From: Cantharellus purpuraceus
Lineage: Eukaryota > Basidiomycota > Agaricomycetes > Cantharellales > Hydnaceae
Direction of reading: 5' to 3'
Assembly (NCBI GenBank): GCA_025174535.1
Contig: JALBUN010000003.1
Span: 558,001-622,000, forward strand
DNA length: 64,000 nucleotides
A program made the position numbers and the translations under genes. The notes beneath the pieces were generated by a model, which did no database searches, was not told the origin of the DNA, and saw nothing but the letters and a program-made list of their open reading frames with translations. Below, piece after piece: positions 43,107-53,289 of this stretch; the first letter of the stretch is position 1; every line of letters starts with the position of its first letter.

Positions 43107-44845
43107 CAATTAACATCCTGTGGGTTTCTTCATACTGTCTTTATTCATTTGGCACTTTGCGCATGAAGTGCAGAATGATTCAACATCAGTGGCCATGCCT
43201 GGCCACCAGTACAACCATTGAATGTAATTCGTGGTCTTTAGTTGACCAAAATGGCCAACTACTTGGTGTGCATGGTCGCATATTATCTCAACCAGCCTCC
43301 TCCTCTTCAGGAATGCTGAGCGGGGTATACAGATGACATCATGTTTGTATATATTTTTGGTCCATATTAGACCATCATGCACACCAAATCGTGCATGCTC
43401 TTTAGGTGCTTCCAGCACCTTAGAAAGGACAGTATCCTTTCTATATGTGCCTCGTACAATCTGCATGAGGTTGATCCCATGCTCGACATGGGATCGCAAT
43501 GGTGTTCCATCATCATCTGATGACATCACTCCAATGTCCTCTATTTCTTTAGAGGAATTAGAATCATTGTTCAATGATTCTGTTTGAACATTGAGTGCTT
43601 CAGCTTCTAGCACTCTGTTTTCTTTTTTCTTGAGCAGAGTTGCCCTCAGGTGACTGCTGCCGTCCTGATCTCAACAAACTGTTCTGTGAGGAGCAGTTCT
43701 CCTTCAGGGTTAAGATGTACATCTGCGCTCATGTAGATGTAGTTGGGATGGCTCTCTGTTGGGGAATCATCAGTATGGTAGCATGACAGACAATCCACTA
43801 CTTTGTTCTCTACCCCATCTATATGCAGGGTAGTAAAGTTGAAATGGGGTAAGAACTCCCACCACCTAATCTGGGAGACAGGTTCTTTTGGGTCTCAAAG
43901 TATTTGAGACCCTTGTGGTTGGTTACTAGGACAAACTTTTGTCCTAGTAGCTTATCTTCCCATCTCATCAGGGCTTCAAGCATGGCTATAGTCTTGTGCT
44001 CATGAGTCTTATAGTGCTGTTGTGCAGCACTAAATTTCTTGGATAGGAATCTGGCAGGCCAACAGGTCTGCCAATCTTTTCCTTGTACATAGACAGCTCC
44101 AACTCCAGTCTTGGAGCCATCAGTAATAACCCAAATAGTGTTGGGGTTATTGACATCAATGGCTACATGCTAGGAGCTTAATGCTTTCAAAGCATTTCTC
44201 CAGCAGCGGTGTCCATAAGAATGGACAATTATTATGAGCACAACCCAATAAAGGGGTTGTGTATGTGGTTATATCTGGCATATAGTGTGCCAGATACTGC
44301 ACTAGTCCAAGAAAATGTTGGACTTTATGGTGCGACCTAGGTCATCTCCACTCTCATATTTGCTGCATTTTGTCTGCATGCACACCTTGGTCATCTATTA
44401 GGTGACCAAGGCAATCCATACTTGTTGAGTATAGATCAATCTTATCCTTGCTCAGGAACATATGTGCTTTCCTGAGTTTGGTGAACACCATCCCTAGGTG
44501 GTGTTCGTGCTCTCGTATAGTACAAGAGTACACAAATATGTTGTCCAGATATACATGGATGAATCTTCTGATATATTCTTGGAAGATGGTGGTCATGAGC
44601 TGCTGAAATGTTGAGGGGGCATTACAGTCCCCTTGCTGCATGACTTGACTGACGAATGTCCCCAAGACGGTCACACGTGCCATCTTGGGTATATCTGTTG
44701 GCCTGACATGTATCTGTTCGTATGCCTCAGACATATTGAGTTTAGATCAATATGTACAGTGGGCAACATCATGTCCTGATCAGGGAAGGGCATTACATCC
44801 TTCACTGTATTGTCATTCTGTTCATGCAAGTCAAACATGGTGCAG
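43107..44845 (-). pseudogene. HP2: hairpin-family reverse transcriptase, RNase H and integrase start
   Basis: Read on the minus strand from 44845: RT motifs GTFVSQVMQQGDCNAPSTFQ and HVYLDNIFVYS (about 44540), where the second catalytic Asp of YLDD is Asn; then RNase H with HYKTHEHKT, ALMRWEDKLLGQKFV and LKYFETQ (about 43880-44060); a linker; then integrase 43613-43110 with the zinc-binding VVGHFGQLKT...CTSCAKCQ. The integrase part is collinear with 1-350 of HP1. Perfect inverted repeats tile the DNA, for example 43560-43569/43572-43581, 43890-43899/43903-43912, 43925-43935/43938-43948, 44385-44393/44403-44411. Cut on the right by LTR B4 within the RT. Confidence 0.8.
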
Positions 44846-46100
44846 TGATGAGCCAGGATGCATTGAGGATATATCAAACCACTTTGACAGTCAAACTCCA
44901 CCAGCAGCTTTTGTATCAAGCTTTTAAATAGTGCTGCAACTCCCTTTTCACCTCAGTCTCTATTTCAGGCCATCGATCGTAACTTGTGTTTCATCGCTAT
45001 CAATCATTATCAGCCTTCTATTCACACTGATCCTTTCATCATCATTCGCATGTCTTCCAATTCTATTCCTCTCTCCAACATCTCTTCTAATAATATGTCA
45101 CACTGGTCTCTGGACACGGAGGAATATCAAAAATATGCCAAGCTCCATGGGCATGTTAAGCCACCTCCACGTGTCAAAATACTTCCAAAACTCTTTCAAT
45201 GTCCAAGATCCCCACCATGTCTCTCTTATGCCATTGGCAGTCCCATATTCTTTCATGATTCTGTTGAACCATATACATTCCTCAGCATTTTGCCTCTATA
45301 TCGTAACATGGATAGAAGAGTTGAACATGAGGTAGAGTTTCAGTCGCCATCACTAACCTATCCTCCCACTTCAATCCAACTCAGGTTACATCTTGTCAGG
45401 CAAAGGGACCAAATACCCTTGGAACGGGATACCATATGGAGACAGATCACTAAGACAATAAGGAGTATTTGTTGTGGATGCTGACTGAAGTTCTCATGTG
45501 ACTCAGGGTCAACTTACCTTTGGAGCTGTAGGGAAGATGGTATTGGTGGATGTTTCTATTGTTCTTTTATATGACTCACCCCTGTTTCATCTTTTAATTC
45601 ATTCATACATGACTTGCTCATCCTTGTTCTATTTTTGGTTCTTTTATTACTCATCATCTCCTATTCTTACAAAGATTACCCCTATCTGTCGTTTCATTTC
45701 TCCATGATTTCCCCATTAGTAGTTCAACTTCACACACTTTGTCAGCTGGCTTAATCAGCATTACTTGCTCCTCATATTGTGCTGTTGTGCCCTGTTGATT
45801 TGTATATAAAAGGCACTAGTTTTCACCTTTGGAATCAATCAACAAGTTTTCAGCCAACGCTCTAAAGTCAAAGTCCATGCTCTAAGTCTACACGCTATGC
45901 TCTACATCACAATCCATCAGCTCTACACTGAGGTAAAGCACCTTGGTTCAATGATCAGATTTCCCTCCCCCACTGAGAGGTCACATCTTCTAAAACCAGC
46001 CTTCATGTACCTCCCAACCAGGCTCCTCATCATCCTCCAGTCACAGAGCACGATCAACCATCTTGCCAGAAAGTCCCAGAGCATGATCTACAATCTTGAC
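44846..46100 (+). mobile_element. LTR, family B (B4), 3'-truncated
   Basis: Starts TGATGAGCCAGGATGC and follows B1-B3 until about 46100, where it passes abruptly into LTR C. HP2 reverse transcriptase lies on the left. TATA-like tgtatataaaagg near 45801. Confidence 0.75.
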
Positions 46101-46586
46101 TGTCCATTCAGATCCCCATGCACATGAAATCTATACTCCATTTGGAAACCATCACGTCTCCATTTACCTGTCCAATTGTCACCACCGATTTCGCCCATCC
46201 ATCTCTGGTTCCGATTGATGCATCAGCATCACCATAGGAACCTGGACATCTGTCCCTGTTGGACTCAGACATACTCATGTAAGGCCATCAGCCTCGGAGA
46301 CCCATCACTGGAGTAATTATTATTATGTATTTAAGCTGTCTGACTGGGGACTACATCCCCAGTTCAAATATTGAATCATGCCTAGTTCCTAAAGTCCGAT
46401 CCTAACTGTCTAAGTTGTACTCCATCTCCAAAATCTTGGACACCGGTATTAGTGAGGGCACAGCACATAAGCTGAAGCCAAGTCCGTCCTGACCTCCACA
46501 ACGTACCCCAACTCCCTCCCGACTCCGACCCAACCTCTGACCCAACCTCCCCAATCTCTGACCCCAACCGGACTCAGTGTGTAACA
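46101..46586 (+). mobile_element. LTR C, 5'-truncated (5' LTR of G2)
   Basis: Begins in mid-LTR at cagatccccatgcacatg and ends GTGTGTAACA, followed by the same gtatattcaaactgcc leader as in G3. Confidence 0.8.
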
Positions 46587-48071
46587 GTATATTCAAACTG
46601 CCATACTCACTCCTACCAATGCCATGATCCACTGCCAATTCTGAACGCACACAAACTGTTGAGGTGCCCACTCCCAGCATCAACACCATCCCGAGGTCGT
46701 TGAAGAACCAATGGACCACATGATGGCTCTGATCCGCGCAAGCTCCAGCCATTCTTGGTGCAATGCCGGTTGAACTTCCACAACTGCCCCAACACATTCA
46801 CATCCGATCAGGCAAAGGTCACCTTCACCATGTCCTATCTCAAGGGCACCACACTGGACTACTTCGAGCCAGCGCTCATGGATGACTCTGATGATCTGAT
46901 ATGGTCAGAAGACTACTCTGACTTCATCTCTGAACTTCGGACCAATTTTGGTCCTTACAACCCCAAGGCCGACACCAAGAACAAACTTGATCAACTTCGG
47001 ATGAAGGAAAATCACAAAATCGCAAAATACATTGTGAGTTTCCAGCAGCTAGCCCCAAAAGTCCAATGGGGAAACACTGCACTCTGATGTCAATTTTACG
47101 TTGGTCTCCCATCCCGCATCAAGGACAAGATATCATGTGTCGGTAAGCCAGATACTTTGGTTAACCTTTGCAAGCTCGCCCAATCCATTGACACCTGTTA
47201 TTGGGAACGTCAATCCGAGGTCTCCTGCGAAAATTCAGCCAACAACAAATTGGACAAATCATCGGACAAGACCCCAAAGTCCAACAAGGGGTCCAATAAG
47301 AAGACCACCACCAACTCAGGCCAGAAGTCAAACACTGGTGATGCTGCCGCTTCCAGTTCCAGTCAGAACAACTCTGGAACTGGCAATAGCTCTGGAGCTT
47401 GCAAGAGCACTCTGGACCTCTCCACCAAGCTGGGAAAAGATGGAAAACTTACCCAGCAGGAATGCCAGCATCACATGGACAACAACCTCTGTCTGTTCTG
47501 TGGAAAACCTGGCCACCAAGCCAAGGATTGCAACAAGGCAACCTCGTCCGCAGCAAAGGCAAAGGGCCATGCCACCAATGCCACAACGGACAAGTCCGAC
47601 GCTAAAGCAACAGACCAAAAAAAATAGTAAGCAGTCCTATAGCCTCTGTACAGACTGAGGGCTGCATTGGTACTCCCCATATGACAAACGAGGTCTGCCT
47701 GAATGCATCCACTCTTTCCCACTCCGACTCCCTTACCCTCCTCGTCTACTCCGACTCCATTCCCGATACCACTATCCAAGCATTAATTGACTCTGGTTCT
47801 ACTCACTGTTTCCTTGATTCCTCTTTTTCCAATTTACATAAACTCCATACATACACCATAACTCTGATATCGCTCTGATTATTTGATGGCACTACTAATG
47901 CTGGATCTGTCTATCTGTTTTTCTGTCAGAGAAATCCAGAACCTTACATTCTATGTTACTCCGCTTGACTCCAGCTGTTCTGTGGTTCAGACATAATTGG
48001 CTCACCCGCTACAATTCATTGATTGACTGGGCATTGGGCCATATCACATTCCGTTCCCCAGTACAGGCTGT
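46587..48071 (+). pseudogene. G2 gag, zinc knuckle and protease start
   Basis: Gag core 46755-47087 (VTFTMSYLKGTTLDYFEPAL, LRMKENHKIAKYIVSF), a TGA at 47085-47087, then the same frame continues to 47627: YVGLPSRIKDK, a Ser/Asn/Thr/Gly-rich low-complexity stretch, and a CCHC zinc knuckle CLFCGKPGHQAKDC (about 47490-47531) for RNA packaging. Protease from about 47680 in another frame with ALIDSGSTHCFLDSSFSN (about 47791-47844). Truncated at 48071 by the copia LTR. Confidence 0.85.
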
Positions 48072-48225
48072 TGTAGAGCTCAAAAGCGAAGTTGGATATT
48101 ATTAGATAAGCTAAACTACAAACTCAGCAAAAATGCGAAATTGTAGCACATAAAACACTCATATCTCCTCACACAATAACCCAATCCATACCAAACTTTG
48201 TAGGGACCTTCAGTGCATTCCAACA
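48072..48225 (-). repeat. F1 3' LTR
   Basis: On the minus strand TGTTGGAATGCACTG to GAGCTCTACA. Preceded (48226-48240) by the polypurine tract ATTGAGGGGGTG. Confidence 0.9.
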
Positions 48226-48232
48226 CACCCCC

Positions 48233-50260
48233 TCAATGAACTGTCCCTTCAATCCTGCAAATACCCAATCCATCTCTGAATTTCTCATGTTTGGCACGCA
48301 CCAGAGCCTTGGTTAGCACATCAGCTACCATCTCATCTGTACGCACAAACTGAAGTTTTAATGATCTCCTTTCTACCTTTTCCCTTAACCAGTGATACAT
48401 CACATCAATGTGCTTCATCCTTGTATGGTGTTCAGGGTTCTTGGATACCGCAATGGCAGGTTGACAGTCACAGAAAAGTGTGATTGGAGGAAGATGGTAA
48501 CCAAGTTCATTCAGCAGCTGTTTCAACCACATTGCTTCATGTCCTCCAAAGTTGGCTGACATGTATTCAGCATCAGATGAGGATGTTGCCACTGTGGGTT
48601 GTCGTTTGCTGCTCCAGCTCACTGCTGCTCCACCAATGAAGAACACATATCCAGTCGTTGACCGTCTCCTGTCCTCATCTCCTGCATAGTTGGCATCACA
48701 GTAGGCCTGGAGCATCACTTGGGAACCAGAGTCTGCAGGTCCATATGTCAATCCCAGTTCAGAAGTGCCCTTGATGTATTTGAGCACGTGCTGTACCGCC
48801 TTCCAATGGCCCAAACCAGGATTTGAGTTGAATTGGCCAAGTTCACCAACCGCATGTGCAATGTCTGGTCTGGTTCCAATCGCAAGATAGTTCAGGCTTC
48901 CAACAGCAGCAAGATAGGGAACGCTCCTCATGGCCTCAATGTCCTCCTTTGACTCTGGACTAAGTTTCTTGGACAGATGGCATCCTGGATCAAGAGGGGT
49001 AGACACTGGCTTGCAGTTCTCCATGTTGAACCGCTTCAAAACATCCAATGCATACTTGTGCTGGTTAATGTGCAGCGTCCTCTTTCTCCTGTCTCTGTGG
49101 ATTTCCAGACCAACAATGTATCTGGCAGGTCCCAAGTCCTTCATTTTGAAATGTTGCAACAGCTCAAGCTTAACTTTGTCAAGATGACTCCGACTGTTGC
49201 ATGCCATAAGCTGATCGTCAACATAGACAGGGATGTAGACTTTGATGGATCCTTGGATGTACAGGTAAAGGCAGCTGTCCACTTTGGACCTGGTGAATCC
49301 CATCTGAAGGAAAGCTTGGTCCAGTTTAGCATGCCACCTGTTTCCTCCTTGTCTGGTTCCATAGATTGCCTTGTTCAGTCTCCCAACTTTCTCTCCCTGC
49401 TTGTAGCCATCTGGAAGCTCCATGTAGACCTCTTCTTCAATCTCACTGTTCAAATAGGCAGATTTGAAGTTGACTTGGTCCAATTCCAGATCCTCAATGG
49501 CGGTGATGGCAAGGAGCACTCTGAGCATGTTGAATCTCACAACAGTGGCAAATGTTTCCGTGAAGTCAATCCCTGCCTTCTGTGTATCCTTTTGCAACCA
49601 CTCTAGATTTGAAGCACTCAATGGATCCGTCAGGGTGCTTCTTGATTTTGAATACCCATTTGGAGCCCACAGCCTTCTTGCTGGGAGGGAGATCCACCAC
49701 TGTCCAAACATTGTTGTCCATAAGCAACTGATATTCTTCATCACAGGACTCTCTCCACCATGGTCCATCAACTCTAGACATGGCTTCCTGATAACTGGAT
49801 GGTTCAGGGAGGTCAGGAGCATTGCTGAGCTTGACGAGTTCCTCAAGTGGATGTCGGACAGATGGTATGGCGGATTCTGCCTGTTCCACCCCCTTATTCT
49901 GGACGTCATCCACCCCCTCAGTTGGATCATCTCTCTCCCCTGTGACTCAGGTGGAGGATTCCTGTACTGGGCAGCATTTGGGATAAGCCACCATGGTTGG
50001 GGAGGCATGCATGTGCGTGCTGAACGCCTTGGAGGAGGGTCAGATGGTAGAGGTGGAGATGGGGATGGTGGAGGGGATGGTGTTGCAGCGTCTGGCAAAG
50101 GTGGTGAGGTGGGAGTAGCTGGAGGGATAACTGGAGGGAAAGTAGATGTCTGGCGAATGGGCACATCATCAGGAAGTTGCACAAGTTGCGGTGGTGGATT
50201 GTGTGTGATGGATGTGTGTGAGTGGCCAGATTCATCAAAAATGACATCCCTGCTGATCAA
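48233..50260 (-). CDS. F1 reverse transcriptase and RNase H (end of copia polyprotein)
   Basis: 675 codons open. After a Pro/Ser-rich linker the copia RT begins (WVFKIKKHPDG lies in the adjacent frame, RVVAKGYT region near 49620). Within this frame: GIDFTETFATVVRFNMLRVL, DLELDQVNFKSAYLNSEIEEEVYMELPDGY, LNKAIYGTRQGGNRWHAKL, catalytic YIPVYVDDQL (about 49207-49236), LGLEIHRDR-like LEIHRDRRKRTLHI, GSLNYLAIGTRPDIAHAV, RNase H CDANYAGDEDRRRSTTGY, SSSDAEYMSANF, IDVMYHWLREKVE and VADVLTKAL. A short frame shift near 49590-49900 displaces about 100 residues of the RT N-terminus (frame 49566-49913). Otherwise it looks recently active. Confidence 0.9.
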   Translation of the reverse strand: MISRDVIFDESGHSHTSITHNPPPQLVQLPDDVPIRQTSTFPPVIPPATPTSPPLPDAATPSPPPSPSPPLPSDPPPRRSARTCMPPQPWWLIPNAAQYRNPPPESQGREMIQLRGWMTSRIRGWNRQNPPYHLSDIHLRNSSSSAMLLTSLNHPVIRKPCLELMDHGGESPVMKNISCLWTTMFGQWWISLPARRLWAPNGYSKSRSTLTDPLSASNLEWLQKDTQKAGIDFTETFATVVRFNMLRVLLAITAIEDLELDQVNFKSAYLNSEIEEEVYMELPDGYKQGEKVGRLNKAIYGTRQGGNRWHAKLDQAFLQMGFTRSKVDSCLYLYIQGSIKVYIPVYVDDQLMACNSRSHLDKVKLELLQHFKMKDLGPARYIVGLEIHRDRRKRTLHINQHKYALDVLKRFNMENCKPVSTPLDPGCHLSKKLSPESKEDIEAMRSVPYLAAVGSLNYLAIGTRPDIAHAVGELGQFNSNPGLGHWKAVQHVLKYIKGTSELGLTYGPADSGSQVMLQAYCDANYAGDEDRRRSTTGYVFFIGGAAVSWSSKRQPTVATSSSDAEYMSANFGGHEAMWLKQLLNELGYHLPPITLFCDCQPAIAVSKNPEHHTRMKHIDVMYHWLREKVERRSLKLQFVRTDEMVADVLTKALVRAKHEKFRDGLGICRIEGTVH

Positions 50261-50309
50261 TACCCTCCTTCTAGCTGGATCCCATAGTCGCCATGCCTTA
50301 GTCCCATTT

Positions 50310-51842
50310 TCATATCATGACGCACTTGGTGGAGTGTGACTCAAGGTGACGCCTTTTAGATTTGGGGACATGGACAAATGCAGTGGAACCAAATACCCTG
50401 AAATGCACAACAGATGGCTTGTGGCCATGCCAGGCTTCATATGGAGTCCCTTGGGATAGCGCAGAGGTGGGAGAGCAGTTGTGGAGAAGAGTGAATGCCA
50501 TTGCTGCTTCTCCCCAGAGAGAAGGACCTAGTTGAGCATCATGTAACATGGAGATAATGCCTTCTTCCAGTGTCCTGTTGTAGCGCTCTGCAACTCCATT
50601 CTGCTGTGGTGTGCCCAGTGCGGTCTTTTGCCTGAAGATCCCAGAGGACATGGTCAGGAAGGAGAACTGGTGCGATGAGTACTCTCCTCCTTTATCATCC
50701 CTCAGGGTCTTGATCCATTTGCCAGTCTGGTTCTCCACCAGTGCTTTGAACTGCTTGAATGCATCCAATGCCTGGTCCTTGGTTTTGATCAAGTACAGGC
50801 TCACAAAACAAGATTGTTGTCAATGAATGTGATCCAGTACCTAAACCCTTGTCCAGTGGGCACCTTCAATGGGCCATGAACATCAGAATAAATGAGTTCC
50901 AGGATGTCAGTGGCCCTGAAGGAGGCTTTCTTGGGGAATGAATCACGGTGTTGTTTACCATGAATGCATGCTTCACAGATTTTGGGGAATGGATTGTCTG
51001 ATGTGATGTCCATCCCCTCCACCATGTTCTGCATGATCAGCTGTTTGACAGCATCAATCCCAAGGTGCCCAAAGCGATGGTCCAGTGACTTGGACGTAGC
51101 AATGTGTGCAGTGTGAGAAAGCATGTTGCCATCTAGGTATGCCAGTCTCCCCTTGACCGTTGCAGTACATAACAGTTTGCCCAACTTGTAGAATTTGACA
51201 ACCGCTCCTATGATTTCCACACGAATCTGACGGTGCATGGTCAAGAAGAGAGTGAGAGGAGGTTGTTTGCAAGTTTGGGAATGTATAGTACATTGCTGAA
51301 CAGTATAGGTTTCAAGTTTGGGTCATTTGGGCAAAACATCACTGTGCCAATCCCTTCAGAGTACACAATTCAATGGGAGCTCTATGAGGTTTGAGCTCCT
51401 TAAACCAATGGCGATGTGGAGTCATATGTAGTGAGGCTCCTGAATCAGTGCACCAAAGGGAACTGGTATCAGAGACAAGGTGTGCATGAGGAAGAGAGGG
51501 AATGCTTGCGGTGGTAAATGCCGATCCTGCAACTTCAACAACAGAGGAGGTAGATTCATCTGCCTGTTTAGCCTTGTGCCTCTGCTTCTTCTCCTGCTTA
51601 GCCGTCTGTCTGCACTCCAGATTAGCCTTCTTGGCATTGGCAAGAAAAGCAAACATTGGTGTTATGAGTAGATGATTTGCAGAAGTTACACCATTTAGAA
51701 GAGGGTGTTGAAGCAAGTGGTTTGGATAGCATGGCTGATTGAACAGAACGGTGCAGACGGTTGTTCTCTGTGATAAAGGCTTCAATAACTTTGGCCTTGT
51801 CAATGTCCTTTTGAAGCAGTAATGCAGACGTGAAGCTGTCAA
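50310..51842 (-). pseudogene. F1 protease and integrase
   Basis: Three overlapping frames. 51842-51339: a basic linker, then protease LWCTDSGASLHMTPHRHWF (active-site DSGA). 51244-50801: GAG-pre-integrase domain (LDHRFGHLGIDAVKQL, CEACIHGKQHRDSFP, the HHCC zinc-binding His and Cys) and the first core Asp in LIYSDVHGPL. 50804-50310: core continues with TLRDDKGGEYSSHQF (second Asp) and TPQQNGVAERYNRTLEE (catalytic Glu). At least two fr shifts separate these pieces, so this copy is not fully functional, although all catalytic residues remain. Confidence 0.85.
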
Positions 51843-52356
51843 ACTCCTCAGGAGGGGCTCTAATGAGTGTCATGATCACCAGTTCCTTGTCCTGTCTGGC
51901 TAGTGTATAGGAGCCATCAGATGGACAAAGGTTCTGGCAGAGTTGCATGGCAGAGCTGACATGACCAACCAGAGACTGGAGTGTCTCATCTGGAGCCTTC
52001 CGTATATTGAAGAGTGTATCATAGGCATTGAAACAAGTGCCTGCCTGCTTCTGAACATGTACTCTGTGCAGAGCTTCCCACATTTTCACCGGATTGTCCT
52101 CTAATCCCTGAACATGAACTCGCTGCCCTTGTTCCAAGGTTGATGCAATGAGTCCAGCTGCTACCTCCTGATCCAATTCCCATTTCTCCATGTCTGCAGG
52201 TTCAGTGGGGCGCCTTTTTCTGCCATTGACAAGCATCCATAAGCCCTTTGAATATAAGCTAGCAGTCATGTTGAATGCCCAGTCATGATAATTTGAGTCT
52301 GAGAGGATGGGGAAGTTAGGAGAGGGAGTGTGATTGTTGGAGGTGGTTGTAGACAT
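51622..52356 (-). CDS. F1 gag
   Basis: 244 codons from MSTTTSNNHTPSPNFPILSD. Contains the copia-type Gag start (LSDSNYHDWAFNMTASLYSKGLW), the UBN2-like core (AYDTLFNIRKAPDETLQSL, DKELVIMTLIRAPPEEFDSF) and a truncated zinc knuckle CNFCKSSTHNTNVC (CX2CX4HX4C). The frame ends just after the knuckle; the continuing protease is in a different frame. The same start occurs in F3 (about 62989). Confidence 0.85.
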   Translation of the reverse strand: MSTTTSNNHTPSPNFPILSDSNYHDWAFNMTASLYSKGLWMLVNGRKRRPTEPADMEKWELDQEVAAGLIASTLEQGQRVHVQGLEDNPVKMWEALHRVHVQKQAGTCFNAYDTLFNIRKAPDETLQSLVGHVSSAMQLCQNLCPSDGSYTLARQDKELVIMTLIRAPPEEFDSFTSALLLQKDIDKAKVIEAFITENNRLHRSVQSAMLSKPLASTPSSKWCNFCKSSTHNTNVCFSCQCQEG

Positions 52357-52615
52357 GGTCTAGAGGTGTGTGCAGCAAGGGATAGGTATGACTAGATGAT
52401 TTGGGTGAGATATGAATGAGGATTGGTTGAGTGTATAAGAGTCCAAATGCAGATATTGATAATTGCAAGTGAAGGGATGATAGGAGAGGTTCACAGAGTT
52501 GTAGGATGGTGATAGACACCGGAAAGGCTGGGGACACAAAGTGTGGGAGCAGGGAGCACAGGAGAGTAAAAATGAGTGCAGAGCACTAAATCCAAGTGGG
52601 GTAAAAGTCCTAGGG

Positions 52616-52682
52616 AGTCCAGAGGGATCCTGAGTCGTCCAGGGGGGTCCTGAGTCGTCCAGGGGGGTCCTGAGTCGTCCTA
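52616..52682. repeat. Three tandem 21-bp repeats in the F1 leader
   Basis: Units of ggggggtcctgagtcgtcca type within the untranslated leader between the primer site and gag. F3 keeps a partial version at about 62800-62850. Confidence 0.8.
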
Positions 52683-53120
52683 GGAATGGGGAAAATGGTC
52701 CAAATGGCACCAATCACCTTCCAGCAACTTCAGGGACAACAGGACTCAGAATGAGATGGCACAACCTCACCGCAAATCAGGTGAACTGTTATGAGTCTGC
52801 AGACCACAGACTCCAGCACCCAAGGTTAACAAGAGGCCTCAGTCAACCGGCAAACTAAGGCCAGGGGTGTGGCTTTGTAACACTAGGCAATGAGGGGGGA
52901 TCCTTTCTCACCACTGGAACCTGAAACCCTTTGGGAGCTGAAGAGATGACTGCTGGGAGAAGCTGAGGGGGAAGGGGAGGATGTAGTGTGGTAAAAAAGT
53001 GAAGTGTAGTTGTGGTTGAAGTTGTTGTTTAATGGGAAATGATAGGGTTGGAAAAGGTGGATGGAACTGAGAGGATTTTGATGATATAGGAGTGTTAGAG
53101 CAACTGTTTAGGCCTGGAGG

Positions 53121-53135
53121 CCGGGGCCCATAACC
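53121..53135 (-). other. F1 primer binding site, half-tRNA type
   Basis: Immediately after the 5' LTR (minus strand) the sequence is GGTTATGGGCCCCGG. Drosophila copia has GGTTATGGGCCCAG at this place, complementary to the anticodon arm of initiator tRNA-Met, and is primed by a cleaved half tRNA. F3 has GGTTATGGGCTGC at the same position (62345 onward). Confidence 0.75.
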
Positions 53136-53289
53136 TGTAGAGCTCAAAAGTGAAGTTGGATGTTATTAGATAAGCCAAACTACAAACTCAGCAAAAAAGC
53201 GAAATTGTAGCACATAAAACACTCATATCTCCTCACACAATAACCCAATCCATACCAAACTTTGTAGGGACCTTCAGTGCATTCCAACA
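53136..53289 (-). repeat. F1 5' LTR
   Basis: 154 bp, four differences from the 3' LTR. Outside it on the right the DNA is G2 sequence equivalent to G1 position 13817. Confidence 0.9.

Larger units (their letters stand above)
48072..53289 (-). mobile_element. Ty1/copia element F1, nearly full length
   Basis: Minus strand, 5218 bp. 5' LTR 53136-53289 and 3' LTR 48072-48225, 154 bp each, differing at four positions by my alignment. Order on the minus strand: LTR, primer site, about 780-base leader, gag, protease, integrase, RT, RNase H, polypurine tract, LTR. No target duplication (GCTGT versus CATCC at the two flanks), and the flanking G2 is not continuous, so it arose by recombination or lost its original flanks. 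Confidence 0.9.
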
